Assembly (NCBI RefSeq): GCF_001050015.1
Contig: NZ_CVTB01000291.1
Coordinates: 1 to 64,000 of the forward strand
DNA from: Mycolicibacterium malmesburyense
GTDB lineage: Bacteria; Actinomycetota; Actinomycetes; Mycobacteriales; Mycobacteriaceae
Reading direction: 5' to 3'
DNA length: 64,000 nt
This document shows, piece after piece, positions 1-7,917 of this stretch (its first letter is position 1; each line of letters opens with the position of its first letter). Below the pieces are notes generated by a model, which ran no database searches, was not told where the DNA came from, and was given only the letters and a program-made list of their open reading frames with translations. The position numbers were made by a program, and so were the translations under genes.

Positions 1-824
1 ACGCGCTCGTGTTGCGCGTCGACCGCCGCAACCAGGTGCTGATCGCCGGCGACCGCGTCGTGCTCGGCAGCGCCGCCAAGTTGGGCGACCGGCCGCCGGA
101 GAACGCGGTCTTCCTCGGACGGCTCACCGACGGCCGGCACGTGTGGGCGATCCGCGGGGCACTGGAGGGCCCGGAAGATCCGCACACCGAAACCGAAGTG
201 CTCGACCTACGCCGGGCGGGTCAGGTGTTCGACGACGTCAGCGCGCAACTAGTCGCGACCGCGACGGCGCTGCTCAACTGGCACGACCAGGCGCGGTTCA
301 GCGCGGTCGACGGCGCCCCCACCAAGTCCGTGCGGGGCGGCTGGGCACGGGTCAACCCGCTCAACGGCCACGAGGAGTTTCCCCGCATCGACCCCGCGGT
401 CATCTGCCTCGTGCACGACGGACACGACCGCGCGGTGCTGGCCCGTCAGACGGTGTGGCCGGAGCGGCTGTTCTCGATCCTTGCCGGCTTCGTCGAGGCC
501 GGTGAGTCGTTCGAGACCTGCGTCGTCCGCGAGATCGCCGAGGAGATCGGGCTGGACGTCACCGACGTGACCTACCTGGGCAGTCAGCCCTGGCCGTTCC
601 CGCGGTCGCTGATGGTGGGCTTCCACGCCATCGGCGATCCCGAGCAGGAGTTCTCGTTCAACGACGGCGAGATCGCCGAGGCGGCCTGGTTCACCCGCGC
701 CGAGATCCGCGAGGCCCTCGACCACGGCGACTGGAGCTCAGCTGACTCGCCGTCGCGACTGCTGCTGCCCGGTTCGATCTCGATCGCACGCGAGATCATC
801 GAGTCCTGGGCGGCGCTGGATTAA
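1..824 (+). CDS. nudC: NudC, NAD(H) pyrophosphatase (Nudix), 5' end outside window
   Basis: Nudix hydrolase that splits NAD(H) into NMN(H) and AMP; family members also remove NAD caps from RNA. The frame is open to the left edge, so roughly the first 40 residues of the usual ~310 lie outside; codons are in frame from base 3. Around visible residues 160-182 is the Nudix box (GFVEAGES...REIAEEIGL), followed by SQPWPFPRS, the signature that separates NADH pyrophosphatases from other Nudix enzymes. The region matching the zinc ribbon, just before EEFPRIDPAV, contains no cysteine, so the four zinc ligands of the E. coli enzyme are gone. Its stop codon overlaps the stop of the convergent mycoredoxin gene. 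Identity is secure. Confidence 0.93.
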   Translation, partial: ALVLRVDRRNQVLIAGDRVVLGSAAKLGDRPPENAVFLGRLTDGRHVWAIRGALEGPEDPHTETEVLDLRRAGQVFDDVSAQLVATATALLNWHDQARFSAVDGAPTKSVRGGWARVNPLNGHEEFPRIDPAVICLVHDGHDRAVLARQTVWPERLFSILAGFVEAGESFETCVVREIAEEIGLDVTDVTYLGSQPWPFPRSLMVGFHAIGDPEQEFSFNDGEIAEAAWFTRAEIREALDHGDWSSADSPSRLLLPGSISIAREIIESWAALD

Positions 825-1072
825 CCCGCCAGCTTGGCCTTGACCTCGCGCGCGGTCGGGTTCGTCAACGTCGAACCGTCGGGCAGCTTCAGCGTCGGGA
901 CGGTCTGGTTGCCGCCGTTGGCGTTGGCGACGAACTCCGCTGCCGCGGCGTCCTTCTCGATGTCGACCTCGGTGAACGCAATGCCCTCGGCCTGCAGCGC
1001 CTTCTTCAGGCGCACGCAGTAGCCGCACCAGGTGGTGGTGTACATGATCACGGGAGTCTGTGCTGCGCTCAT
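821..1072 (-). CDS. mrx1: Mycoredoxin-1-like glutaredoxin
   Basis: Small thiol-disulfide oxidoreductase of 83 residues. In actinobacteria this family reduces mycothiol-protein mixed disulfides, the counterpart of glutathione-dependent glutaredoxin. The active site WCGYC lies near residue 15, and the thiol-binding segments TVPTLKLPDGS and TNPTAREVKAKL match the family. I chose the ATG at 1072 because it gives the usual length and begins just before the first beta strand (VIMYTTT); an upstream in-frame start at 1132 would add a non-conserved tail. It is divergent from uvrD2, the same arrangement as Rv3198A/Rv3198c in M. tuberculosis, and tail-to-tail with nudC. Confidence 0.9.
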   Translation of the reverse strand: MSAAQTPVIMYTTTWCGYCVRLKKALQAEGIAFTEVDIEKDAAAAEFVANANGGNQTVPTLKLPDGSTLTNPTAREVKAKLAG

Positions 1073-1155
1073 AAGGCGTTCAACGTAACCGATGAACCGA
1101 ACATGCCCGACGGCGTATCGGTCATTTGTCACCGGCCCCTGCCAAGATGGACCGC

Positions 1156-3294
1156 ATGTCGGTAGAGGTCGCTTCCGTGGGCAACCGTCCCGACGTCGAC
1201 GACCTCGACGACGAGCAGCGCGAGGCGGTGCTCGCCCCGCGCGGGCCGGTGTGCGTGCTCGCCGGCGCGGGCACCGGCAAGACCCGCACGATCACCCGGC
1301 GCATCGCGCACCTGGTCGCGGCGGGCCACGTCGCGCCCGGACAGGTCCTCGCGGTCACCTTCACCCAGCGCGCGGCAGGCGAGATGCGGGCCCGGTTGCG
1401 CGCACTCGACGCGGCGTTCGGCGGAGTCGGCACCGGTTCGGTACAGGCGATGACGTTTCACGCCGCGGCCCGTCGCCAGCTGGCGTACTTCTGGCCCCGC
1501 GTCGTCGGCAACACCACCTGGGAGCTGCTCGACACCAAATTCGCGGTGGTGGCGCAGGCCGCCAACCGGGCCCGGCTGTCCACCAGCACCGACGACGTGC
1601 GCGACCTCGCGGGCGAAATCGAATGGGCCAAGGCGTCGCTGATCAGCCCCGAGGACTATCCCGCCGCGGTCGCTCAGGTCGGCCGCGACATTCCGTTCGA
1701 CGCCGAGAAGGTCGCGGCCGTCTACACCGGTTATGAGGCGCTCAAAGCCCGCCGCGACGGCACCACGCTGCTCGACTTCGACGATCTGCTGCTGCACACC
1801 GCCGCGGCCATCGAGAACGACGCCGCGGTGGGGCAGGAGTTCCGCGACCGCTACCGCTGTTTCGTCGTCGACGAGTATCAGGACGTCACGCCCCTGCAGC
1901 AGCGGGTGCTCGACGCCTGGCTCGGCGAGCGCGACGACCTCACCGTCGTCGGCGACGCCAACCAGACCATCTACTCGTTCACCGGAGCCACGCCCCGCTA
2001 CCTGCTCGACTTCTCCCGGCGCTTCCCCGATGCGGCGGTGGTCCGCCTGGAACGCGACTACCGGTCCACCCCCCAGGTGGTGTCGCTGGCCAACCGCGTC
2101 ATCGCCGGCGCCCGCGGTCGGATGGCCGGCAGCAAGCTGCACCTCGTCGGGCAGCGCGACCCCGGGCCCGCACCCCGATTCGCCGAATACCCCGACGAGG
2201 TCGCCGAGGCCAAGGCGGTGGCCAAGAACATCAAACGCCTGCTCGAATCCGGCACCGAACCCGCGGAGATCGCGGTGCTCTACCGCATGAACGCGCAGTC
2301 GGAGGTCTACGAGGAGGCGCTCACCGAGGCCGGGGTGCCGTTCCAGGTGCGCGGCGGCGAGGGGTTCTTCAGCCGCCAGGAGATCCGCCAGGCGCTGGTC
2401 GCGCTGCAGCGTGCGGCCGAGCGTGACCTCGACGGGGGATTGCCCGAGGTGGTGCGCGCCGTGCTGGAACCGCTCGGGCTCACCGCCGAACCGCCGCCGG
2501 GCACCAAGGCCCGCGAACGATGGGAGGCCCTGGCATCGCTGGCCGAACTCGTCGACGAAGAAGTCGCCGTGCGCCCCACGCTCGATCTGCGCACGATGCT
2601 GGTCGAACTGCGACAGCGCGCCGACGCGCGTCATCCTCCGGTCGTGCAGGGTGTGACGCTCGCGTCGCTGCATGCGGCCAAAGGGCTGGAGTGGGACGCG
2701 GTCTTCCTCGTCGGGCTCGCCGACGGCACGCTGCCCATCTCGCACGCCCTCACCCACGGCCCCGACAGCGAGGCGGTCGAGGAGGAACGGAGGCTACTTT
2801 ACGTCGGAATCACCAGGGCGCGTGTGCATTTGGCGCTCAGCTGGGCACTGGCCCGCGCCCCGGGAGGGCGCCGGAGCCGCAAGCCGTCACGCTTTCTCAA
2901 CGGCATCGCACCGCAGTCGTCGAACGCCGGCGACACGCCGACCAAGCCCCGCCGCCCGCGCGGAGCCACGCCCCGCTGCCGGGTGTGCAACGGCGTGCTC
3001 ACCGCGCCCGCGGCAATCATGTTGCGCCGCTGCGAAACCTGCCCGTCGGACATCGACGAGCAGCTGCTGGCCGACCTCAAGGATTGGCGGCTGCGCACCT
3101 CCAAGGAGATGAGCGTGCCCGCGTACGTGGTGTTCACCGACAACACGTTGATCGCGATCGCCGAGACGCAGCCCACCGACGACGCCGCGCTGGTCGCGAT
3201 CCCGGGCATCGGCGCACGCAAGCTTGAGCAGTACGGCGCCGATGTGCTCGCGCTGGTCAAAGGCCGGGCTGGCGGGCACGGCCAAGAGTCGTAA
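1156..3294 (+). CDS. uvrD2: UvrD2, superfamily I DNA helicase
   Basis: ATP-dependent 3'-5' DNA helicase of the UvrD/PcrA group, 712 residues, essential in mycobacteria and tied to DNA repair. Walker A GAGTGKT is at about residues 36-42, the DEYQD Walker B box follows near residue 240, and the [13 protein letters not shown] and YVGITRAR helicase motifs are present. The C-terminus carries the two features that define UvrD2 against UvrD1: a tetracysteine zinc module (CRVC near residue 607 and CETC near 625) and an HRDC domain at about 640-710. Two in-frame ATGs lie upstream (1126, 1147); 1156 was chosen because it best matches the homologous N-terminus and length. Confidence 0.95.
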   Translation: MSVEVASVGNRPDVDDLDDEQREAVLAPRGPVCVLAGAGTGKTRTITRRIAHLVAAGHVAPGQVLAVTFTQRAAGEMRARLRALDAAFGGVGTGSVQAMTFHAAARRQLAYFWPRVVGNTTWELLDTKFAVVAQAANRARLSTSTDDVRDLAGEIEWAKASLISPEDYPAAVAQVGRDIPFDAEKVAAVYTGYEALKARRDGTTLLDFDDLLLHTAAAIENDAAVGQEFRDRYRCFVVDEYQDVTPLQQRVLDAWLGERDDLTVVGDANQTIYSFTGATPRYLLDFSRRFPDAAVVRLERDYRSTPQVVSLANRVIAGARGRMAGSKLHLVGQRDPGPAPRFAEYPDEVAEAKAVAKNIKRLLESGTEPAEIAVLYRMNAQSEVYEEALTEAGVPFQVRGGEGFFSRQEIRQALVALQRAAERDLDGGLPEVVRAVLEPLGLTAEPPPGTKARERWEALASLAELVDEEVAVRPTLDLRTMLVELRQRADARHPPVVQGVTLASLHAAKGLEWDAVFLVGLADGTLPISHALTHGPDSEAVEEERRLLYVGITRARVHLALSWALARAPGGRRSRKPSRFLNGIAPQSSNAGDTPTKPRRPRGATPRCRVCNGVLTAPAAIMLRRCETCPSDIDEQLLADLKDWRLRTSKEMSVPAYVVFTDNTLIAIAETQPTDDAALVAIPGIGARKLEQYGADVLALVKGRAGGHGQES

Positions 3295-3316
3295 AAATCG
3301 CGCCAAACCCGCTGGT

Positions 3317-3356
3317 CAAAAATTCAATTGTCAGTTGCGGCTGTTACGCTTAGCCT
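3317..3356 (+). promoter_or_regulatory. whiB7 promoter with AT-rich WhiB7-binding stretch
   Basis: A -35 box TTGTCA (3328-3333) is separated by exactly 17 bp from a -10 box TAGCCT (3351-3356). The bases directly upstream of the -35 (CAAAAATTCAA, 3317-3327) are strikingly AT-rich in otherwise GC-rich DNA. WhiB7-SigA promoters are known to carry a short AT-rich element immediately before the -35, read by the WhiB7 AT-hook, so this fits an autoregulated whiB7 promoter. Transcription would start near 3363, leaving a leader of about 375 nt before whiB7. Confidence 0.75.
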
Positions 3357-3406
3357 CAAGATCACACCGCTTGGGTGTCTTTTTGTGCGAAAGGAGGGCC
3401 GACATC

Positions 3407-3598
3407 ATGGGTAGCAATCACGTCTTCACCGGCGTAGCCACTGCTGGCATGACGCGGACCCTCCATGTCGCCGCCGCCGCGGCGCATCCTGCGTCCGCCG
3501 CGCATGCCGCCGGTGCCGCAGCTGCCATCACCCCGCAGCGCGAGCGCCGCGCCGCCGCCGCGACTGTGTCGTCCGTGGATTGGGGCACCATCAGGTAG
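3407..3598 (+). CDS. Alanine-rich upstream ORF in the whiB7 leader
   Basis: A 63-codon ORF starts at an ATG preceded by a near-perfect Shine-Dalgarno (AAAGGAGG, 3390-3397). Twenty of its 63 residues are alanine, clustered in runs (HVAAAAAH, AAGAAAAI, RRAAAAT). It lies wholly inside the whiB7 leader. whiB7 uORFs are established regulators: slow translation of the uORF favours transcription into whiB7, and alanine-rich uORFs have been linked to alanine starvation. The last codons (VSSVDW) overlap the strand that can pair with the downstream terminator. The peptide itself probably has no function outside cis regulation. Confidence 0.75.
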   Translation: MGSNHVFTGVATAGMTRTLHVAAAAAHPASAAHAAGAAAAITPQRERRAAAATVSSVDWGTIR

Positions 3599-3629
3599 AG
3601 CCCACGATTCCGCCGAAAAGGCCACGGAC
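3571..3629 (+). promoter_or_regulatory. Candidate antiterminator of the whiB7 leader
   Basis: GTCCGTGG at 3571-3578, inside the end of the uORF, is perfectly complementary to CCACGGAC at 3622-3629, which is part of the 5' arm of the terminator at 3618-3651. A ribosome covering the end of the uORF would hide 3571-3578 and let the terminator form; a ribosome stalled earlier would leave it free to pair and block the terminator. The pairing is read directly; the mechanism is inferred by analogy with described whiB7 attenuation. Confidence 0.65.
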
Positions 3630-3660
3630 CCGCAGTCGGATCCGTGGCCTTGGTCTTTTG
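3618..3660 (+). terminator. Intrinsic terminator (attenuator) upstream of whiB7
   Basis: AAGGCCACGGA (3618-3628) pairs perfectly with TCCGTGGCCTT (3641-3651), an 11-bp stem with a 12-nt loop, followed by GGTCTTTTG. It sits between the uORF and whiB7, the position of the known conditional terminator that keeps whiB7 off in unstressed cells. Confidence 0.85.
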
Positions 3661-3740
3661 CAGGAGTCACTCCAAGACCTGGTCCCGGATCCCCACCGGA
3701 AGAGATACGAAACCCACGACCAGGAAGCAGAGGACTGGAC

Positions 3741-4022
3741 ATGTCACTCGGGACATGCCGAGAGAAGACGAAGCTGGCGGTGCCGTGTCACAGGAACGAT
3801 CCCGATCTGTGGTTCGCCGAAAACCCCGTCGAACTCGAACGCGCCAAGGCGTTGTGCGCGCAGTGCCCGATCCGGCGCGAGTGCCTGGCCGCAGCGCTGG
3901 AGAGGCAAGAGCCGTGGGGTGTTTGGGGCGGCGAGATCCTCGAACGGGGCACCGTCATCGCCCGCAAGCGTCCGCGCGGCCGGCCGCGCAAGAACGGCGT
4001 CGGAAGCCCGGCGGCCGCATGA
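3741..4022 (+). CDS. whiB7: WhiB7, Fe-S transcription factor of intrinsic drug resistance
   Basis: Iron-sulfur WhiB-family partner of the primary sigma factor, 93 residues; it activates intrinsic antibiotic-resistance genes and its own promoter. Cluster ligands are C16, C39, C42 and C48 (spacing C-x22-C-x2-C-x5-C), followed by the family turn EPWGVWGGE. The C-terminal AT-hook RGRPRK reads AT-rich DNA next to the -35. The start at 3741 gives the normal WhiB7 length. It is preceded by a full attenuation leader and faces the UbiB-like gene tail-to-tail across a strong hairpin. Confidence 0.95.
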   Translation: MSLGTCREKTKLAVPCHRNDPDLWFAENPVELERAKALCAQCPIRRECLAAALERQEPWGVWGGEILERGTVIARKRPRGRPRKNGVGSPAAA

Positions 4023-4031
4023 CGGCGTCAC

Positions 4032-4087
4032 CGAGCGTCGGGAACATGACGAAATATCGCGAAACTCCGTCATCTTCCCGACGCTCG
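4032..4087. terminator. Bidirectional hairpin between whiB7 and the UbiB-like gene
   Basis: Twenty-base arms 4032-4051 and 4068-4087 are complementary apart from one C-C mismatch: CGAGCGTCGGGAA with TTCCCGACGCTCG (13 bp), then ATGACG with CGTCAT (6 bp), around a 16-nt AT-rich loop. It fills the 91-bp gap between two convergent genes, as expected for a terminator used from both sides. Confidence 0.7.
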
Positions 4088-4113
4088 CGGGGTGTACGGC
4101 GCTCGACTGCCGG

Positions 4114-5439
4114 TCAGGCCGCTTCGTCGGCGAAGCCCGGAATCAGTTCTGTGGCAAGCCTTCTCGCCGGGACGCGCGCGTCGAGCTGGCACGCGATGGC
4201 CACGTTGGACGCGATCACCCGCATCGGGATCGCGAGCTTGGCCGGAATGTCCATCTGCCGGGCGGCCTTGATCTGACCCGCGGCGCGATCCGGCCGTATG
4301 TTGGCGGTGGTGATGCGCTGCAGCCACTTGCGGTTGTAGTGGAACACCTCGTCCTCGAGCGGTTCGACGTATTGGCGCATCATGTCGTCCATTTCGCGCT
4401 TGGACACCTGCTCGCCCTTCTGGATGAACCCGATCTTCTGCATCGTGGTGAGTAGGTTCTCGTAGTCATCGTGGAGGGCGTAACGCGTCGCCAGCCCGAT
4501 CTCGATCGGGATTCCGCCGGGCATCGGGGCGACGGCGCCGAAGTCGATGACGCCCATCTTGTCGTCGGGCAGCAGCATGAAATTGCCGGGATGCGTGTCG
4601 CCGTGCATCATCTCGAGCCGGCGTGGTGCGTCGTAGGTCAGCTCGAAAAGCCTGGTGCCCATCAGGTCTCGTTGCTCCTGGGTGCCTTCGCGGATGATCA
4701 CCGACATCGGCACGCCTTCGATCCACTCCTGGATCACGACCTTCGGTGCGCTGGCCACGATGCGGGGGATCACGAAGCGCGGATGGCCATCGTAGGCTTT
4801 CGCGAACGCACGCTGGTTGTCGGCCTCGAGCCGGTAGTCGAGCTCCATCTCGGTGCGCTCGATGAGCTCGGCGACCACGCTGTCGACGTCGGCGCCGGGG
4901 GCGAGCTGCTTGAGCACACCGACCATGCGCTGCATGGTCTTCAGGTCCGCGCGCAGCGCCTCGTCGGCGCCGGGGTACTGGATCTTGACCGCCACCTCGC
5001 GGCCGTCCGACCACACCGCCTTGTGTACCTGGCCGATGCTGGCCGACGCGACGGGCTTGTCGTCGAACGACGCGAACCGTTGCCGCCACTTGGTGCCGAG
5101 TTGCGAATCGAGCACCCGGTGCACCTTGGCCGCAGGCAACGGCGGGGCCTCCCGCTGCAACTTCGTCAGGGCCTCACGATACGGCTTGCCGTACTGCTCG
5201 GGGATCGCCGCCTCCATCACCGACAGCGCCTGACCGACCTTCATCGCCCCGCCCTTGAGCTCACCAAGCACGGTGAACAACTGCTCAGCGGCCTTGTCCA
5301 TCAGCTCGGCGTTGACCTCGTCTTTCGACTTACCGGTCAATCGCTTGCCGAAGCCCAACGCGGCTCGGCCGGCCATACCGACGGGCAGGCTCGCCAGCTT
5401 GGCGTTGCGCGCGGCCCGGCCCCGCTTGATCTCACTCAC
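4114..5439 (-). CDS. UbiB/ABC1-family atypical kinase (Rv3197-like)
   Basis: ABC1/UbiB-type protein-kinase-like ATPase of about 441 residues. Family hallmarks are all visible: the KxGQ motif (GGAMKVGQALS), the alanine-rich nucleotide loop (VASASIGQVH) in place of a glycine loop, the invariant lysine (VAVKIQYPG), the ELDY-x-EA segment, the catalytic loop HGDTHPGN and the metal-binding DFG. UbiB proteins support quinone or isoprenoid lipid biology; the mycobacterial member is named after macrolide ABC1 kinases but its substrate is unproven. I chose GTG 5439 (VSEIKRGRAARNAK) because homologues begin there; in-frame starts up to 5490 exist. Transcribed toward whiB7. Confidence 0.85.
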   Translation of the reverse strand: MSEIKRGRAARNAKLASLPVGMAGRAALGFGKRLTGKSKDEVNAELMDKAAEQLFTVLGELKGGAMKVGQALSVMEAAIPEQYGKPYREALTKLQREAPPLPAAKVHRVLDSQLGTKWRQRFASFDDKPVASASIGQVHKAVWSDGREVAVKIQYPGADEALRADLKTMQRMVGVLKQLAPGADVDSVVAELIERTEMELDYRLEADNQRAFAKAYDGHPRFVIPRIVASAPKVVIQEWIEGVPMSVIIREGTQEQRDLMGTRLFELTYDAPRRLEMMHGDTHPGNFMLLPDDKMGVIDFGAVAPMPGGIPIEIGLATRYALHDDYENLLTTMQKIGFIQKGEQVSKREMDDMMRQYVEPLEDEVFHYNRKWLQRITTANIRPDRAAGQIKAARQMDIPAKLAIPMRVIASNVAIACQLDARVPARRLATELIPGFADEAA

Positions 5440-5496
5440 CAGACCATCATCCACGACGCGGCCGAACACACCGCAACGACTTGCCAACACCCGATG

Positions 5497-6324
5497 TCAG
5501 CATGCGCAGCGCGGATGCCGCGACCACCGACGCGCCACCACCGAGCCCACGTTGACGTCGAATTCCAGCGTGGTGTCCAGCGTCGGCGGCGGTTCGGGGC
5601 AGCGGGCCACCTCAGCGCCGCCGCGCACCGCGCGAAGGATCCGGTCGACCTGATTGAGCGCCAGCGCCGCGGTGGCCAGCACCGTGGCCCGGTCGGCGCT
5701 GCCCACGGTGTGGCGCAGTTGCGCCGCGACGGCGGGCCACGCCGCATCCCGATCGGCGCGATGCAGATCCGCGCACGACAGACAGCTCGTCACGCCCGGC
5801 AGGACCAGCGGACCCACCAGGCCCACGCCGTCACGCACCCGCACAGGTAGGTGGGCGACGCCCGCGGTGTGCAGTTCGCGCACCATGCGCGGGTCGGCCA
5901 CCAGGTTGTCGGCGAGGACCACGAGGTCGGTCGGCTCCGACGGCGCCCCGGTGTCGGTGCGGGTGCTGTGGCTCAGCCGCGCACCCGAACAGCGCAGCGC
6001 GCCGGTCAGCAGATCCGACAACGGCCCGCGACCGTGAATGCGCACCGAAGCGGTGCGGCCACGCCGCGGCGGGGAGGCGGTGACGACGCCGGCGTCGACC
6101 AGCGAGGTGAGCAGGCCCTCGACGTCCGCCGCCGGGGCCTGGGCCGTCAGGTCCGCCAACGCGGCACCGGACTGTAGGCGGCGCAACATCTCCGCCAACG
6201 TCGAAGCGGACAGCCCGGAGGGCGGGCGGATCACCACCGCGCGCCGCGGATCCCAGCCGACCTGCACGGCCCCATCCGGTCGCAGCAGCACCGGTGTCGC
6301 GGCGCTGAGCCCGTAGCGCGTCAT
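5497..6324 (-). CDS. Orphan cyclodehydratase/ThiF-like zinc protein (Rv3196-like)
   Basis: Protein of 275 residues resembling the E1-like/cyclodehydratase partner proteins of thiazole/oxazole-modified peptide clusters. The N-terminal half (about 1-90) fits a winged-helix leader-binding region; the C-terminal half carries VLPGVTSCLSCADLHRADRDAAW, whose CxxC pairs with a CxC at the extreme C-terminus (HPRCAC) as a tetrathiolate zinc site. No YcaO gene, precursor peptide or dehydrogenase is nearby, so the pathway link is by homology only. It is the position and size of Rv3196, a conserved protein of unknown role. It lies just upstream of, and in the same direction as, the UbiB-like gene. Confidence 0.7.
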   Translation of the reverse strand: MTRYGLSAATPVLLRPDGAVQVGWDPRRAVVIRPPSGLSASTLAEMLRRLQSGAALADLTAQAPAADVEGLLTSLVDAGVVTASPPRRGRTASVRIHGRGPLSDLLTGALRCSGARLSHSTRTDTGAPSEPTDLVVLADNLVADPRMVRELHTAGVAHLPVRVRDGVGLVGPLVLPGVTSCLSCADLHRADRDAAWPAVAAQLRHTVGSADRATVLATAALALNQVDRILRAVRGGAEVARCPEPPPTLDTTLEFDVNVGSVVARRWSRHPRCAC

Positions 6325-6385
6325 CGATCGAGCGTGCCACGCCGCAGACCGGTCGCCGGCAGTTATCCACAGGCGCCGAAACGGC

Positions 6386-7762
6386 CTACCGGTCCTCGTC
6401 GTCCGGGTTCTGGATGTCCTTCTCGAGGTCGGCGAGGGCCTCCTCGATGGCGCTGTCCATGCCGCTGGTGTCGCCGCCGATGACCCGGTCGATGAACCCC
6501 GCGGGCTCGTCGAGATCGTCGGCGCTGGGTAGCAGGTCGGGGTGCTGCCAGACCGCGTCGCGCCCGTCGGCGCCGACGGCCTCGGTCAACCGCTCCCAGA
6601 GGGCGGCCGCCTCGCGCATCTTGCGCGGACGCAACTCCAGGCCCACCAGCGTCGCGAACGTCTGCTCGGCGGGTCCGCCGGTGGCGCGGCGCCTGCGCAA
6701 CATCTCCGCCAGCGCCGACGTGCCGGGGATCCGCTCGCCGAGCGCGTCGTTCACCACCGTCTGCACCCAGCCCTCGATCAGCGCCAGCAGCGTCTCGAGG
6801 CGCTCCAGCGCCGCGGTCTGCTCCGGCGTCGCCTTCGGCTCGAAGATGCCCTGGTTGAGCAGCTGCTCCATCTGGCTCGGGTCGGCCAACGCGGCCGGAT
6901 CGAGGCCGGATGCCAGCTCCTCGATACCGCTCATGTCGATCTTCATCCCGCGGGCGAACGCCTCGACCGCGTTGAGCAGCTGGCTGGCCAACCACGGGAC
7001 ATGGCTGAACAGGCGGTGATGGGCGGCCTCGCGGGCGGCGAGGAACGTGAGGATCTCGCTGCGCGGCTGCTCGAGCCCCTCCGACAGCGATTCGACCGCC
7101 TCGGGCATCAGCGCGGCCACCCCCTTGGGACCCAACGGCAACCCGATGTCGGTGGAGGTCAACACTTCTCGCGACAGCTTGCCCAGGGCCTGGCCGAGCT
7201 GCGAGCCGAACGCCATGCCGCCCATCTGCGTCATCATCGCCAGCAGCGGACCGGCCATGGTGCGGGCCTCCTCCGGCAGCGCCGACACCCACACCGTCGA
7301 GATCTGCTCGGCCACCGGGTCGCACAACCGCTTCCACGTCTCGAGCGTGTTGTCGATCCAGTCCGTCGGCGTCCACGCGACGGCCTTGCTGGTGCCCGCG
7401 GGAAGCGCGGTCACACCGTCGAGCCAGGTCTCGGCCAGGTGCACGGCGTCGGAGATCGCCGCGGACGTCTTCTCCGGAATCGGGGCGACGAACCCGATCT
7501 GGCTCGACGCGAGCTGGCGGGCCAGGTCGTAGTTGACGGGCCCGGACTGCTTGCCTCCGGCCATCGCGCTGCCGGCGCCGCTGAACATCTCGCCGAGCTT
7601 GGAGAAGATCTGCCCCAGCTGGGACATGTCGAACTCGGAGCCGCCCTGAAAGCCCATGCCGAACGGGTCGCCGCCTCCCTCCGATCCGGAGTCGGGATCT
7701 TTCTTGCGCTTGTCGCGCTCGGGGTCGTCCCCGGCGGAGAAGCCGAAAGGCAGGTCAGCCAT
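6386..7762 (-). CDS. Zincin-like (PF10103-type) hydrolase (Rv3195-like)
   Basis: Protein of 458 residues of the actinobacterial zincin-like/DUF2342 family, described as putative hydrolases or metalloproteases; biochemical function unproven. An acidic, glycine-rich N-terminal ~45 residues precede a helical core. The candidate catalytic helix reads REAAHHRLFSHVPW with downstream acidic residues. Start ATG 7762 (MADLPFGFSAG) matches homologues; upstream in-frame codons to 7900 encode proline/arginine-rich sequence and were dropped. Divergently oriented to the protease gene at 7918. Confidence 0.75.
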   Translation of the reverse strand: MADLPFGFSAGDDPERDKRKKDPDSGSEGGGDPFGMGFQGGSEFDMSQLGQIFSKLGEMFSGAGSAMAGGKQSGPVNYDLARQLASSQIGFVAPIPEKTSAAISDAVHLAETWLDGVTALPAGTSKAVAWTPTDWIDNTLETWKRLCDPVAEQISTVWVSALPEEARTMAGPLLAMMTQMGGMAFGSQLGQALGKLSREVLTSTDIGLPLGPKGVAALMPEAVESLSEGLEQPRSEILTFLAAREAAHHRLFSHVPWLASQLLNAVEAFARGMKIDMSGIEELASGLDPAALADPSQMEQLLNQGIFEPKATPEQTAALERLETLLALIEGWVQTVVNDALGERIPGTSALAEMLRRRRATGGPAEQTFATLVGLELRPRKMREAAALWERLTEAVGADGRDAVWQHPDLLPSADDLDEPAGFIDRVIGGDTSGMDSAIEEALADLEKDIQNPDDEDR

Positions 7763-7904
7763 GCCCTCAACGGTACCGACCGGCACGGGGCCTCGTGGGT
7801 GGGCGCCTCTCGCTGACAGCGAACCACCCCGGTTCGGGCCCGGGGAGCGGGCTCCGGGGTGGTCGAGGGCCCCGCGTGAGCGCGGCCACCGGCGGCCCAA
7901 CCTC

Positions 7905-7910
7905 TAGATT
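7905..7910 (+). promoter_or_regulatory. -10 box for a leaderless transcript of the PDZ protease gene
   Basis: TAGATT at 7905-7910 ends seven bases before the GTG at 7918, placing the transcription start at or next to the start codon. No Shine-Dalgarno lies before this GTG, consistent with leaderless translation, which is common in mycobacteria. Confidence 0.5.
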
Positions 7911-7917
7911 GGGCGGC

